Positions 10,401-21,173 of a stretch of 64,000 bases of DNA are shown here, piece after piece. The position numbers and the translations under genes were made by a program. Source of the stretch: Microbacterium sp. 70-16. GTDB lineage: Bacteria; Actinomycetota; Actinomycetes; Actinomycetales; Microbacteriaceae. Positions within the stretch are counted from its first letter, which is position 1; every line of letters starts with the position of its first letter. The notes under the pieces are model-generated. The model worked only from the letters and a program-made list of their open reading frames with translations. It was not told where the DNA came from and made no database searches. The stretch lies in contig NZ_MKTQ01000026.1 in assembly GCF_001898315.1 (NCBI RefSeq), forward strand, positions 181,417-245,416. Reading direction: 5' to 3'.

Positions 10401-10877
10401 ATGGGCATCGGCGACGACGCTGTTGAGGTGCGAGCACAGGGGTGGCGCACCCTCGCGGCGCTGCACGGCCTGATCGAGTCCGAGCTCGAGCGCGCCCTCA
10501 CCGAGGTCGACCTGTCGGTCGTCGAGTTCACCGTGCTCGACGCGCTCAACCGGCAAGACGGCTGGCACATGCGCATGCAGCAACTCGCCCGCGCCGCCGC
10601 ACTCAGCCCGAGCGCCACGACGCGCCTCGTGACGCGACTCGAAGACCGCGGCCTGCTCACCCGCATCCTCTGCGCCGACGACCGTCGCGGCATCTACACC
10701 GAGCTCACGCCCAGCGGACACAAGCTGTACGACCGCGCGCTCCCCCTGCACGACGACGCCCTCGAGCGTGCGCTGGCGGATGCCGCGGATCAGCCCGAGC
10801 TCGCTCCGCTCGTCGACGCCCTGCACGGCGTCGCCCTGCCTGCCCTCGCAGGCGCGGGCTCGACCCGCGCGCGCTGA
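10401..10877 (+). CDS. MarR family transcriptional regulator
   Basis: A 158-residue winged-helix protein. The recognition helix region MQQLARAAALSPSATTRLV and the wing with LLTRILCADDRRGIYTELT are typical of MarR. The start is the ATG preceded by CCAGGAG. MarR proteins usually bind palindromes near their own promoter and release on binding phenolic or drug-like ligands. The divergent MFS exporter is the likely target. It converges with the DksA-type gene. Confidence 0.87.
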   Translation: MGIGDDAVEVRAQGWRTLAALHGLIESELERALTEVDLSVVEFTVLDALNRQDGWHMRMQQLARAAALSPSATTRLVTRLEDRGLLTRILCADDRRGIYTELTPSGHKLYDRALPLHDDALERALADAADQPELAPLVDALHGVALPALAGAGSTRAR

Positions 10878-10960
10878 CCCGCTGGCCCGCGCGCGCCGCC
10901 GGGCAGACCGCCTGACCCGCGCGCTGACGGCCGCGCCGCCCCGGCGCCGCGCAGGCTGCC

Positions 10961-11359
10961 TCAGCCCGCGCGCCTCGCGGCGCACGCCACGCACGTCGTC
11001 GCCATCGGGCGCACTTCAAGGCGCTCGGGCGGGATCGCCCGCCCGCACACGGCGCAGACGCCGTACGTCCCGTCGGCGACGCGGGCGAGAGCCGCTTCAA
11101 CCTCCGCTCGCTCGGACGCCGTCGCCCGGCGCAGGGCCTCGATGCGCTGCCACTCGCCCGAGAGGGTCGATCCCTCGGGATCGTGCTCGTCGTCGGCCGT
11201 GGCATCCGCCCGGTCTTCGCGGACGGCCGCTTCATCGGCGTCGAGCCGCGCGAGCAGTGCGTCGAGCTCGGCCGCGCGCTCGCGCAACGCCGCGACCGCA
11301 ACGACCGCCACGGCACCGACCACGCCGCCCGCACCCGCCCCGGCCCCGCCCCCCGTCAT
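10961..11359 (-). CDS. DksA/TraR-type C4 zinc-finger protein
   Basis: A 132-residue protein with an N-terminal Gly/Ala stretch, a charged helical middle (about 30-95) and a C-terminal zinc finger, CAVC then CVAC spaced 18 residues, as in DksA/TraR proteins that act on RNA polymerase through its secondary channel. The acidic DxxDxA coiled-coil tip of true DksA is not evident, so the role may be different. Its ATG overlaps the stop of the upstream VOC gene (ATGA), so the two are translationally coupled. Confidence 0.75.
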   Translation of the reverse strand: MTGGGAGAGAGGVVGAVAVVAVAALRERAAELDALLARLDADEAAVREDRADATADDEHDPEGSTLSGEWQRIEALRRATASERAEVEAALARVADGTYGVCAVCGRAIPPERLEVRPMATTCVACAARRAG

Positions 11360-11751
11360 CCCTGGTATCCGATCAGCCAGGTCACCCCGAAGCGGTCGCG
11401 CACCTGACCGTCGTGGTCGCCCCACGGCTTGAGTGTCAGCAGATCGACGACCTCGCCGCCCTCCGCGAGCGCCGCGAACCAGCGCTCCAGCTCGGCGGGT
11501 TCGGCCGTGCCGAGCAGCGAGAACAGGATGCCCCGGAGCGCGAGCGTGGCCTCCCCCGGCGCGGCATCCGCCGCGAACAGCTCGACGGGACCCTGCAGCA
11601 TGCCGTGCGCGACGGCATCCGCGGGTCCGTCCTCGCGCCCGAAGTCGGCATACGAGTTGATGACGAGCTCGCCGCCGAACACGTCGCGGTAGAACTCCAG
11701 CGCGCCACGCGCGTCGCCGTCGAAGTGGAGATAAGGGGTGAGCCCGGTCAT
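11356..11751 (-). CDS. VOC (PhnB-like glyoxalase fold) protein
   Basis: A 131-residue VOC-superfamily protein of the PhnB/3-demethylubiquinone-like group: [20 protein letters not shown] at the N-terminus and DRFGVTWLI at the C-terminus are family signatures. Function within the group is undetermined. A TAGAGT box lies seven bases before the ATG on the minus strand, so it may be leaderless. It forms an operon with the zinc-finger gene and is divergent from purL. Confidence 0.85.
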   Translation of the reverse strand: MTGLTPYLHFDGDARGALEFYRDVFGGELVINSYADFGREDGPADAVAHGMLQGPVELFAADAAPGEATLALRGILFSLLGTAEPAELERWFAALAEGGEVVDLLTLKPWGDHDGQVRDRFGVTWLIGYQG

Positions 11752-11758
11752 GCGCCCG

Positions 11759-11764
11759 ACTCTA
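11759..11764 (-). promoter_or_regulatory. -10 box TAGAGT of the VOC gene
   Basis: The box lies seven bases before the ATG, consistent with leaderless transcription. Confidence 0.45.
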
Positions 11765-11857
11765 CGACTCCCCACCCCCAAGGGACACCCCGCGCCGTCG
11801 CACCACCCAACTAGACTGGACGCCATCCCCGGCACCCGAGTCTTGGAGTCCAGCCGC

Positions 11858-14194
<2,337 letters not shown>

Positions 14195-14204
14195 GCTGAT
14201 CGAC

Positions 14205-14339
14205 ATGACCGTCGAGGACGAGTACCAGGGCATGAACGCCGCGCGCACGCGCCGCACGCGGATCGTCGCGTGGACCGTGATCGTCTCGCTGATCCTCGTC
14301 GGTGGCGGCGCAACGGTTCTCGCCCTCATCTTCGGCTGA
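14205..14339 (+). CDS. Small single-span membrane protein (44 aa)
   Basis: The ORF reads MTVEDEYQGMNAARTRRTR, then a hydrophobic segment of about 23 residues ending LALIFG. The charge pattern (acidic start, Arg-rich block, helix) suggests an N-in single-span protein. It follows purL by ten bases. A TAGGCT box seven bases before the ATG may give a leaderless transcript. I do not recognise a family; function unknown. Confidence 0.6.
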   Translation: MTVEDEYQGMNAARTRRTRIVAWTVIVSLILVGGGATVLALIFG

Positions 14340-14394
14340 CATCGGCCTGGTTTCGCCCCGGCACCATTCCCGCTCACCTTTCAGGCATGCTGGA

Positions 14395-14400
14395 TAGCAT
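14395..14400 (+). promoter_or_regulatory. -10 box TAGCAT before 14407
   Basis: The box lies six bases before the GTG start; no ribosome binding site is present. Confidence 0.45.
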
Positions 14401-14406
14401 GGCGAT

Positions 14407-15450
14407 GTGGATCCGCTCTGGGTGGCGCTCGCCGAGTTCTGGTGGATCGGGCCGGCCGTGGTCGGCGCGGGCACCGTCGGCTGGCTCGGGCTGCGCGGCC
14501 AGCGGTCAGCGAAAGCGCGACGCCTCGCCTACGACGCATCGCGCGAGGCGCTGCGCACGGCGCGGCAGGATGCCACGGCCGCCCGCATCGCGGCACGCGT
14601 CGCCCGGGCTGAACTCGCGCGGGCTCAGGCCGAGCGCGCGGCGGGGCGTGTGAGCTCGGCTGCCGTCGCTGCGGCGCGCCGCGCGGTGGACGTCGCGCAG
14701 CGTGAGCTCAAGGCAGCGAGCGCCGCCGTGCGGGCGCGGCGCGCCGGGCTGTCGGCCGATCGTGCTGCCCTCGGTGCTCGCCCCACCGATCCGGCGCAAC
14801 TGCCACTCGCGCGGCTGATCGCCGCGGACGACGCCGTCACCGCGCGCTGGATGGACTACGAGACGGATGCCGCGAAGTTGATCGCGTTCCCCGCGATGAG
14901 CGACGCACGCGTGCCCGAGACGGCCGCGTTCCTCGCTGAGCAACGCACCGCGCGCGCCCTGCGCCCGGCATCCGCGGCGGCACGCATCACCCCCGCCCAG
15001 TTCGGGGCGTACCGCGACGCCATCGCCCGCGCGACGCACGCATTCGACGCGGCCGAAGCCGAAGCGTGGCGCCGGGCGCGCGGCGCCGGAACCGCCCCCG
15101 CGGGGCCCGGCCCAGACACGACCACGACGAGCGCCTGGGTGATCTCGGCGCAGGAGATCGCACAGAACCTCACGCAGACTGTCATCGCCCGCGGCGCCGA
15201 GGCGCTCGCCCGTGCGACGGCGCCGCGCCAGACAGCGGATCAGGCCGCGCCGCCGGCGCAGGCCGCGCCGCGGAAGCCCGCGGCGTACGGCGAGCCCGGG
15301 CCATCCGGGGCGTCTGGAGCGTCCGGGGCATCCGCGGACTCCGGAGAGGATGCCTCGCACTCCGGCGCCGGTCCATCGACCACTCCGCCACCGCCCACCC
15401 CGCCGGTCTGGCCGGTGCCGTCACGGAGCCCGCGTTCACCTCGCTGCTGA
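14407..15450 (+). CDS. Membrane-anchored Ala/Arg-rich coiled-coil protein, paralogue A
   Basis: A 347-residue unrecognised protein. It has an N-terminal membrane segment (about 5-30, FWWIGPAVVGAGTVGWLG), an Ala/Arg-rich helical region likely to form a coiled coil (35-125), then a block DDAVTARWMDYETDAAKLIAFP (shortened here: DAVTARWMDYE, AAKLIAFP), and a Pro/Ser/Gly-rich tail. The middle block is clearly homologous to the next gene. The tail includes imperfect SGASGA repeats. The GTG start follows a TAGCAT box by six bases. Probably a cytoplasmic-side membrane protein; function unknown. Confidence 0.7.
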   Translation: MDPLWVALAEFWWIGPAVVGAGTVGWLGLRGQRSAKARRLAYDASREALRTARQDATAARIAARVARAELARAQAERAAGRVSSAAVAAARRAVDVAQRELKAASAAVRARRAGLSADRAALGARPTDPAQLPLARLIAADDAVTARWMDYETDAAKLIAFPAMSDARVPETAAFLAEQRTARALRPASAAARITPAQFGAYRDAIARATHAFDAAEAEAWRRARGAGTAPAGPGPDTTTTSAWVISAQEIAQNLTQTVIARGAEALARATAPRQTADQAAPPAQAAPRKPAAYGEPGPSGASGASGASADSGEDASHSGAGPSTTPPPPTPPVWPVPSRSPRSPRC

Positions 15451-15461
15451 CCTCGACCGCA

Positions 15462-15467
15462 TAGGGT
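15462..15467 (+). promoter_or_regulatory. -10 box TAGGGT before 15474
   Basis: The box lies six bases before the GTG start. Confidence 0.45.
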
Positions 15468-15473
15468 GGCACC

Positions 15474-16238
15474 GTGGACTTTTGGCAGTTCGTCGGCAGC
15501 TACTGGTGGCTCGCGTTCCCGATCGCGGGCATCGTCGGTGGCTTCGCGCGCCGCTGGGAGCTCGGTGCTCGCTCGCGCCACAAGCGTCGCCTCGAGATCC
15601 TGCAGGCCAAGGCCGCGCTGAAGGCGGCGACGCCGCCGAAGCAGGTCGCCTCGGCGACCGAGCCCAAACCGATCACGAAGCCCTCACCGGCTCAACCACA
15701 GCTCGAGCGGCTGTTCGTCGCGCACGACGCCGTGACCGCACGCTGGCTCGACTACGAGCTCGACGTCGCGAAGCTCATCGCGTTCCCGACGATCAGCGAC
15801 GGGCGCCAGCCGCTGACTGCGGCGTTCCTGCGGGCGAAGAAGCACGCCGACCGGCTGCGGCCCGCGTCGGCGAAGGCGAACCTGACCGACCAGGAGCTCA
15901 CCGACTACGCCAACGCCGTGACCGACTTCGAGGTGGCGTTCGACGTCGCCGAGCGCGAAGCGCGGCGACTGAAGGACTCGGACTTCAACGACACCGAGCG
16001 CAAGCGCCTCGCGACGGCGCGGCAGCTGCTCGCCGTCGCCGTCGACGAGGCCGCGACCTCCGCCGAGCGCCAGGTCGCCTACAAGCGCGTGCGCGAAGAG
16101 CTCGATGGCCTCATCGTGGTCTCCGACGAGGCGATCACGATCCTGGAGAAGAAGGTCGCCCTCGAGTTGCCCGCCCAGGCGCGGGTGTCGGATGCCGGCG
16201 GGTCGCCCGCAGACCCAGACGCGCCGCCCACGTGGTAA
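15474..16238 (+). CDS. Membrane-anchored coiled-coil protein, paralogue B
   Basis: A 254-residue unrecognised protein and tandem paralogue of the preceding gene. Shared features are an FW-containing N-terminal membrane segment, the LFVAHDAVTARWLDYELD and AKLIAFPTISD blocks, AAFLRAKKHADRLRPAS, and a following helix around FDVAEREARRL. It lacks the long Pro-rich tail of paralogue A and has an extra C-terminal helix. The GTG start has a TAGGGT box six bases upstream. The pair likely arose by duplication and shares a membrane-associated role that cannot be named. Confidence 0.75.
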   Translation: MDFWQFVGSYWWLAFPIAGIVGGFARRWELGARSRHKRRLEILQAKAALKAATPPKQVASATEPKPITKPSPAQPQLERLFVAHDAVTARWLDYELDVAKLIAFPTISDGRQPLTAAFLRAKKHADRLRPASAKANLTDQELTDYANAVTDFEVAFDVAEREARRLKDSDFNDTERKRLATARQLLAVAVDEAATSAERQVAYKRVREELDGLIVVSDEAITILEKKVALELPAQARVSDAGGSPADPDAPPTW

Positions 16239-16255
16239 CTGCGCACCCGCAGACA

Positions 16256-16379
16256 GGTGGCGCCCCGGACCATCTCAAGCGCCGCGAGCTGGTCCGCAGC
16301 GCCACCCACTTCTGCATGCCCAGAAACGGGTGGCGCCCCGGACCACCTCAACGCGTGTGAGATAGGCCGGGGCGCCACC
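16256..16379. repeat. Family A palindrome doublet 4 (A7-A8)
   Basis: 51-bp palindromes at 16256-16306 and 16329-16379, exactly 73 bp apart, filling the junction between two convergent genes. There is no B element here. Confidence 0.85.
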
Positions 16380-16404
16380 CAGTTCCCGCGCGAGCGGGCC
16401 CAGG

Positions 16405-17304
16405 TCACGAGGTCAGCGAGTCGACCCAATCCTGGTTGTCGGCGATCCACTGCTCGACGACGGGGCCGTAGTCGTCCCCCGAGTACGCGTTGAACATGGC
16501 ATCCTCGAGCGAGTACAGGGTGTCACTGGGCATCGTGAAGTCCTGCAGCCAGCCGTGCACCTCGGGGAAGTCGGTCTGGAACGACGACGCGGCGATCGAG
16601 TGGATCTCCTCGGCCTCGCCGAGCAGACCCTGCGGGTCTGCGAGGTCCTTGATCGGGAACGCGTTGTACGCCCAGTGCGGGCGCCACAGCGTCACGGCGA
16701 TGTTCTGCCCGGCATCCGTCGCCTTCTTCAGCTCCGAGAGCATGGCCGGCGTCGACGACTCGACGAGCTCGAGGCCGTCCAGGCCGTACCCGGGCACGAC
16801 GTCGTCGCCGGTGATGCGCATGAGGCCCGAACCCGGCTCGATGCCGACGATTCGGTCGCCGAACAGGTCAGCGTTGTCGGCGAGCTCGTCGAGCGAGTCG
16901 ATGGGGGCATCCTCATTGACGGCGATCGTCAGGCTCGCCTCGTCATTCCACGCGCCGAGGTCTTCGACGTCGTCGCCGTAGGTCTCCATGTAGTCGGCGT
17001 GCGTCGTGGGCAGCCACGTGTCGAGCACGACGTCGAAGTCGCCGCCGGCGAGGCCCTGGTAGACGGGCGCGACGTCGGCGTAGGTGAGCTCGACGTCATA
17101 CCCCTTGGATTCGAGGATCGCCTGCCACAGGTACGACGCGGCGATGCCTTCGTCCCAGCCGTTGAACACGGCGATCTCGATCGCGCGGTCGGCGGGGCCA
17201 TCGGCTGCGGCGTTCGAGGAGTTCGACGCGCAGCCGCCGAGCGCGAGCGACGCGGCACCCGCGAGGGCGATGCTGCTCAAGAGCTTGGTTCGGGTGATGT
17301 TCAT
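16405..17304 (-). CDS. opuAC: Glycine betaine/proline-type ABC transporter substrate-binding lipoprotein
   Basis: A 299-residue periplasmic-type binding protein with a lipoprotein signal (lipobox LALGGC around residue 25). It belongs to the OpuAC/ProX family: the IAVFNGWDEGIAASYLW start, DVVLDTWLPTTH, and the aromatic VTLWRPHWAYNAF segment, where Trp residues form the betaine cage. It is the last gene of a three-gene importer operon, overlapping the permease by 4 bp. It probably takes up compatible solutes under osmotic stress; substrate by family only. Confidence 0.92.
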   Translation of the reverse strand: MNITRTKLLSSIALAGAASLALGGCASNSSNAAADGPADRAIEIAVFNGWDEGIAASYLWQAILESKGYDVELTYADVAPVYQGLAGGDFDVVLDTWLPTTHADYMETYGDDVEDLGAWNDEASLTIAVNEDAPIDSLDELADNADLFGDRIVGIEPGSGLMRITGDDVVPGYGLDGLELVESSTPAMLSELKKATDAGQNIAVTLWRPHWAYNAFPIKDLADPQGLLGEAEEIHSIAASSFQTDFPEVHGWLQDFTMPSDTLYSLEDAMFNAYSGDDYGPVVEQWIADNQDWVDSLTS

Positions 17305-18185
17305 GGGGTCCTCTCCATCTGTGTGCTGTGTGCGGATTGGTCTGTGGTGGCACGGCGCGCGGGGCGGCGCGTGCCGAGGGATGCCGTGAGGCGGTCGAGG
17401 ATCATCGCGATGATGACGACCGAGATACCCGCCTCGAAGCCGAGGCCGACGTTGATGCGTCCGATGGCGCGGACGATCTCGCCGCCGAGTCCGCCGGCGC
17501 CGACCATGCCGGCGATGACGACCATCGACAGGCTCAGCATGATCACCTGGTTGACACCCGCCATGATCGACGGCAGCGCCAGCGGGATCTGGATCTGGCG
17601 CAGCACGCGTGCGGGCGTCGCGCCGAACGCCTGCCCTGCTTCGACGACCTCAGAGTCGACGCCGCGGATGCCGAGCTCGGTCAGCCGCACGCCGGGAGCG
17701 ACGGCGAACATGATCGTCGCGATCATGCCGGGCACGGCGCCGACACCGAAGAAGATGATCGCGGGGATGAGGTAGACGAACGCGGGCATCGTCTGCAGGA
17801 AGTCGAGGATCGGGCGCACGACGCGCGAGACGCGCGCGCTGCGCGCCGCCCAGATGCCGACGGGGATCGCGATCACGATCGCGACGACCGAGGCGACGAC
17901 GACGAGTGCGAGGGTGTCCATCGCGGCATCCCACATGTCGACGCCTACGATCAGCAGCAGTCCGAGCGCCGTGCCGGCGGCGAGCTTCCACCCCTTCGCC
18001 CAGTACGCGAGCGTGGCGAACACGAGGATGATCACCCAGAACGGCGGGGTGCGCAGGGCCCATTCGAGCCCGTCGTACACGCCGCCGAGCAGGTCGGCGA
18101 CGACGTCGAGCAACCCGCCGAACACGTCGGCGATGATGTCGACGAGAGCGGCGATCCAGTCGCCGAGGGGAATGCGGAACTCCAT
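17301..18185 (-). CDS. opuAB: Glycine betaine-type ABC transporter permease
   Basis: A 294-residue inner-membrane permease of the OpuAB/ProW family with six or so helices. The N-terminal segment IPLGDWIAALVD and the coupling loop around GIRGVDSEVVEAGQAFG are typical, the latter contacting the ATPase. It overlaps the binding-protein gene by 4 bp and abuts the ATPase gene (shared base 18185), so the three are one operon. Confidence 0.93.
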   Translation of the reverse strand: MEFRIPLGDWIAALVDIIADVFGGLLDVVADLLGGVYDGLEWALRTPPFWVIILVFATLAYWAKGWKLAAGTALGLLLIVGVDMWDAAMDTLALVVVASVVAIVIAIPVGIWAARSARVSRVVRPILDFLQTMPAFVYLIPAIIFFGVGAVPGMIATIMFAVAPGVRLTELGIRGVDSEVVEAGQAFGATPARVLRQIQIPLALPSIMAGVNQVIMLSLSMVVIAGMVGAGGLGGEIVRAIGRINVGLGFEAGISVVIIAMILDRLTASLGTRRPARRATTDQSAHSTQMERTP

Positions 18186-19501
18186 CAGCGCACGCTCCCC
18201 TCTGCCGCGGCAGCGCCCGGCACGGCGGCCGTCGCCTCGTCGACGAGCGACGTGAACTCGGCCACCATGTCGATGGGCGTCTGGATGACGGGCATCTCAC
18301 GGGTCGTCGCGGGCACGTTGCCGAGTGCCGCGAGCAGCGTCACGCGCGGGATGACCCCGAGCAGCCGCCGGCTCTCGTCGACGACGGCGAGGGGCACGGT
18401 CGCCTCGACGGCCGTCTCGACGATGTCGGTCAGCAGGTCGTCGGGGCCGACCGTGGGCACCGAGGCATCCACGACCTGTCGCAGATCGGTCTGGCCCGCC
18501 TTGACGGCACGGATGACGGCGCGATCGGTGACGACGCCGACGAGGCGGCGGTTCTCGACCGCGAACAGCGACCCGGCCTGCTGCGCCCGCATCGTGCGCA
18601 GCGCGCCGCGCACGCCGGCGCTGAGCGGAGTCGTCGCGGCGGGGGGCTCCATGACGGCGGATGCCGTGAGCACCCGCGCGCGGTCGACGTCCTGCACGAA
18701 CTGCGCGACGTAGTCATTGGCGGGGTCGGTGAGGATCTCTTCGGGCGTGCCGTTCTGCACGATGCGGCCGTCACGCATGACGGCGATGCGGTCGCCGAGG
18801 AACATCGCCTCGTTGAGGTCGTGCGTGATGAAGACGATCGTGCGGCCCAGTTCGCGCTGCAGCTCGACGAGCTGCTCCTGCATCTCGCGGCGGATGAGCG
18901 GGTCGAGCGCCGAGAACGCTTCGTCCATGAGCAGGATGCCCGTGCCTGCGGTCAGCGCGCGAGCGATGCCGACGCGTTGGCGCATGCCGCCGGAGAGCTC
19001 GTCGGGCATGGCGAGCGCGCGGTCGCCGAGGCCGACGCGCTCGAGGATCTCCATCGCCTGCGCGCGGCGCTCGGCCTTGCCGACGCCCTGGATCTCGAGC
19101 GCATAGGCGGCGTTGTCGAGCACCGTCAAGTGCGGCAGCAGTGCGAAGTGCTGGAAGACCATCGACACCGACTCGCGGCGGATCGTGCGCAGCTCGGTCG
19201 GGTTCGCGGTCGTGACGTTGCGGCCCTCGACGAGCACCTCGCCCGCCGTCGGGGTCAACAGGCCGTTGAGCATGCGGATGATCGTCGACTTGCCCGAGCC
19301 GGACAGGCCCATGATGACGAAGATCTCGCCGGGCTGCACGGTGAAGCTCGCGTCGATGACGGCTGCCGTGCCGGCATCCGTCACCTCTGCGCGAGACGCA
19401 CCGGCGCGCAGGCGCGCGACGGCATCCTTCGGATTGCGGCCGAAGACCTTGAAAAGATTGCGCGCCTCAAGTGCGGGCGCGGTGGCGGAATGATCCGGCA
19501 C
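18185..19501 (-). CDS. opuAA: Glycine betaine-type ABC transporter ATPase with CBS domains
   Basis: A 438-residue ATPase. Walker A is GLSGSGKST, the signature LSGGMRQR, Walker B ILLMDEAFSALD, and the H-loop FITHDLNEA. After the nucleotide-binding domain come two CBS motifs (about 300-420), which in OpuA proteins sense ionic strength and gate transport. The GTG at 19501 is chosen because homology begins just after it and GAGG lies upstream; longer forms up to 19615 are open. It is the first gene of the operon. Confidence 0.9.
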   Translation of the reverse strand: MPDHSATAPALEARNLFKVFGRNPKDAVARLRAGASRAEVTDAGTAAVIDASFTVQPGEIFVIMGLSGSGKSTIIRMLNGLLTPTAGEVLVEGRNVTTANPTELRTIRRESVSMVFQHFALLPHLTVLDNAAYALEIQGVGKAERRAQAMEILERVGLGDRALAMPDELSGGMRQRVGIARALTAGTGILLMDEAFSALDPLIRREMQEQLVELQRELGRTIVFITHDLNEAMFLGDRIAVMRDGRIVQNGTPEEILTDPANDYVAQFVQDVDRARVLTASAVMEPPAATTPLSAGVRGALRTMRAQQAGSLFAVENRRLVGVVTDRAVIRAVKAGQTDLRQVVDASVPTVGPDDLLTDIVETAVEATVPLAVVDESRRLLGVIPRVTLLAALGNVPATTREMPVIQTPIDMVAEFTSLVDEATAAVPGAAAAEGSVR

Positions 19502-19816
19502 AGGACACCTCGGCAGCCCGGTGCAAGGGGCTGCATCGGTCACGCCCGGGTGGCGGCCACCGGCGCTCACTGGTGCTGTGCGAGCGCTCCGGCTACGGAC
19601 ATCGGGTCCGCGCAACAGGCCACCGACCGTACGCTCGCCGGTCTGACGCGGGGCGCCACCAGCGACCGCGGACTGGTCGTGGGGCCTCGTGAAAGGCCTC
19701 CACCACGGTTCCAGCCGCGGGCGGCGATGGCAAATTCGCGATCTCGCGGGGACTGGGCTATCACGCGTGCGCGCGGTGGGCTAAGAACGGGGTCTTGCGC
19801 ATCGCGAGGTTCTGTG
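19502..19816. other. Divergent intergenic region
   Basis: This 315-bp region separates the betaine importer from the GntR operon. Codon-like periodicity is weak, and I see no gene in it; promoters for both directions must lie here. It is GC-rich up to about 19800 and then less so. Confidence 0.4.
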
Positions 19817-19837
19817 GTTACTTAGTCATGTAACTAA
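19817..19837. promoter_or_regulatory. Nested inverted repeats, candidate GntR operator
   Basis: GTTAC (19817-19821) pairs with GTAAC (19830-19834), and TTAGT (19822-19826) pairs with ACTAA (19833-19837). The site is AT-rich in a GC-rich setting and lies 20 bases before the GTG of the GntR gene, fitting autoregulation of the YtrA type. Confidence 0.6.
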
Positions 19838-19857
19838 CCCATGGACCAGGAGACGGT

Positions 19858-20244
19858 GTGATCGAAGAAGGCAGAGCACTCTTTCTGCAGATCGCAGAGA
19901 GCGTGGAGGACTCGATCGTCGACGGATCGCTCGCGGAAGACACCCGCGCCCCGTCGACCAATGAGCTCGCCGCCTTCTACCGCATCAACCCCGCCACCGC
20001 CGCGAAGGGAGTGAACATGCTCGTCGACAAGGGCGTTCTCGTCAAGCGCCGGGGCATCGGGATGTTCGTCGCGCCCGGCGCGCGCGAGCAGCTGCGCACC
20101 GAGCGCCGCACGGCGTTCGCCGACCGCTTCATTCAGCCCCTGCTGGCAGAGGCGCGCACCCTCGGGCTGAGCCCCGACGACCTCGCCCGGCTTGTGCGTG
20201 AGCGCGCCGCGGCATCCGACACTCTGGAAGGGAACGCACGATGA
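19858..20244 (+). CDS. GntR family regulator, YtrA subfamily
   Basis: A 128-residue short GntR protein: winged helix (about 10-78) with LAAFYRINPATAAKGVNML and a short C-terminal tail without a ligand-binding domain, as in YtrA proteins. These usually repress an adjacent ABC operon. The GTG is preceded by ACCAGGAGA. It overlaps the ABC ATPase by 4 bp (ATGA), and a nested inverted repeat lies just upstream of the gene. Confidence 0.9.
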   Translation: MIEEGRALFLQIAESVEDSIVDGSLAEDTRAPSTNELAAFYRINPATAAKGVNMLVDKGVLVKRRGIGMFVAPGAREQLRTERRTAFADRFIQPLLAEARTLGLSPDDLARLVRERAAASDTLEGNAR

Positions 20245-21173
20245 CCGCCGTGATCGAAGTGAGTCACCTCACCAAGCGCTACAAGGAAACCCTGGCGCTC
20301 GACGACGTCGACCTGACGCTCGAGCAGAACACGATCTACGGATTGCTGGGGCGCAACGGCGCCGGCAAGACGACGCTCATGTCCATCCTGACGGCGCAGA
20401 ACTTCGCGACCTCGGGCACGGCGCACGTGTTCGGCGAGGAGCCGTACGAGAACGCGCGCGTGCTGCAGCGCATCTGCTTCGTGCGTGAGAGCCAGCGCTA
20501 CCCCGAAGACGCACTGCCGCGCCACGCCTTCCACATGGCGAGTCTGTTCTTCCCGAACTGGAGTCAGGAACTCGCCGACGAGTTGATCGTGCAGTTCCAG
20601 CTGCCGCTGAAGACGCGCATCAAGAAGCTCTCGCGGGGGCAGTTGTCGGCCGTCGGCGTCATCATCGGACTCGCCTCGCGCGCCGAGATCACCTTCTTCG
20701 ACGAGCCGTACCTCGGCCTGGATGCCGTCGCGCGCCAGATCTTCTACGACCGGCTCATCCAGGACTACACCGAGCATCCCCGCACCGTGATCCTCTCCAG
20801 TCACCTCATCGACGAGGTCGCGAACCTCATCGAACGCGTCATCGTGATCGATCAGGGCCGCATCCTCTTGGACGAGGAGACGGATGCCGTGCGCGGCCGC
20901 GCGTCGACCGTCGTCGGCGACGCCACGGCGGTCGAGGCGTTCGTCGCGGGACGCGAGGTCATCCACCGTGAATCCCTCGGCCGCGTCGCCAGCGTCACGG
21001 TGCTCGGCGAACTGGATGCCGCCGACCACGCGCGACTCGCCGCCGCGGGCCTCGAACTGGCTCCGGTCTCGCTGCAGCAACTGGTCGTCCGCCTCACGCA
21101 GCACTCTGCCGCGGCCCCCGCCGCAGGCTCGCAAGCCACACCGGCCCCCACCTCGGAAGGAGCAGGGCGATGA
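20241..21173 (+). CDS. ABC transporter ATP-binding protein (YtrA-regulated type)
   Basis: A 310-residue ATPase. Walker A is GRNGAGKTT, the signature is LSRGQ (Arg replaces the usual Gly), Walker B is ITFFDEPYLGLD, and the H-loop is LSSHLIDE. The C-terminal 90 residues are an extension common in exporter-type ATPases. It is in the middle of a three-gene operon, with 4-bp overlaps on both sides. Such GntR-ABC sets often respond to cell-envelope stress; the cargo is unknown. Confidence 0.9.
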   Translation: MTAVIEVSHLTKRYKETLALDDVDLTLEQNTIYGLLGRNGAGKTTLMSILTAQNFATSGTAHVFGEEPYENARVLQRICFVRESQRYPEDALPRHAFHMASLFFPNWSQELADELIVQFQLPLKTRIKKLSRGQLSAVGVIIGLASRAEITFFDEPYLGLDAVARQIFYDRLIQDYTEHPRTVILSSHLIDEVANLIERVIVIDQGRILLDEETDAVRGRASTVVGDATAVEAFVAGREVIHRESLGRVASVTVLGELDAADHARLAAAGLELAPVSLQQLVVRLTQHSAAAPAAGSQATPAPTSEGAGR

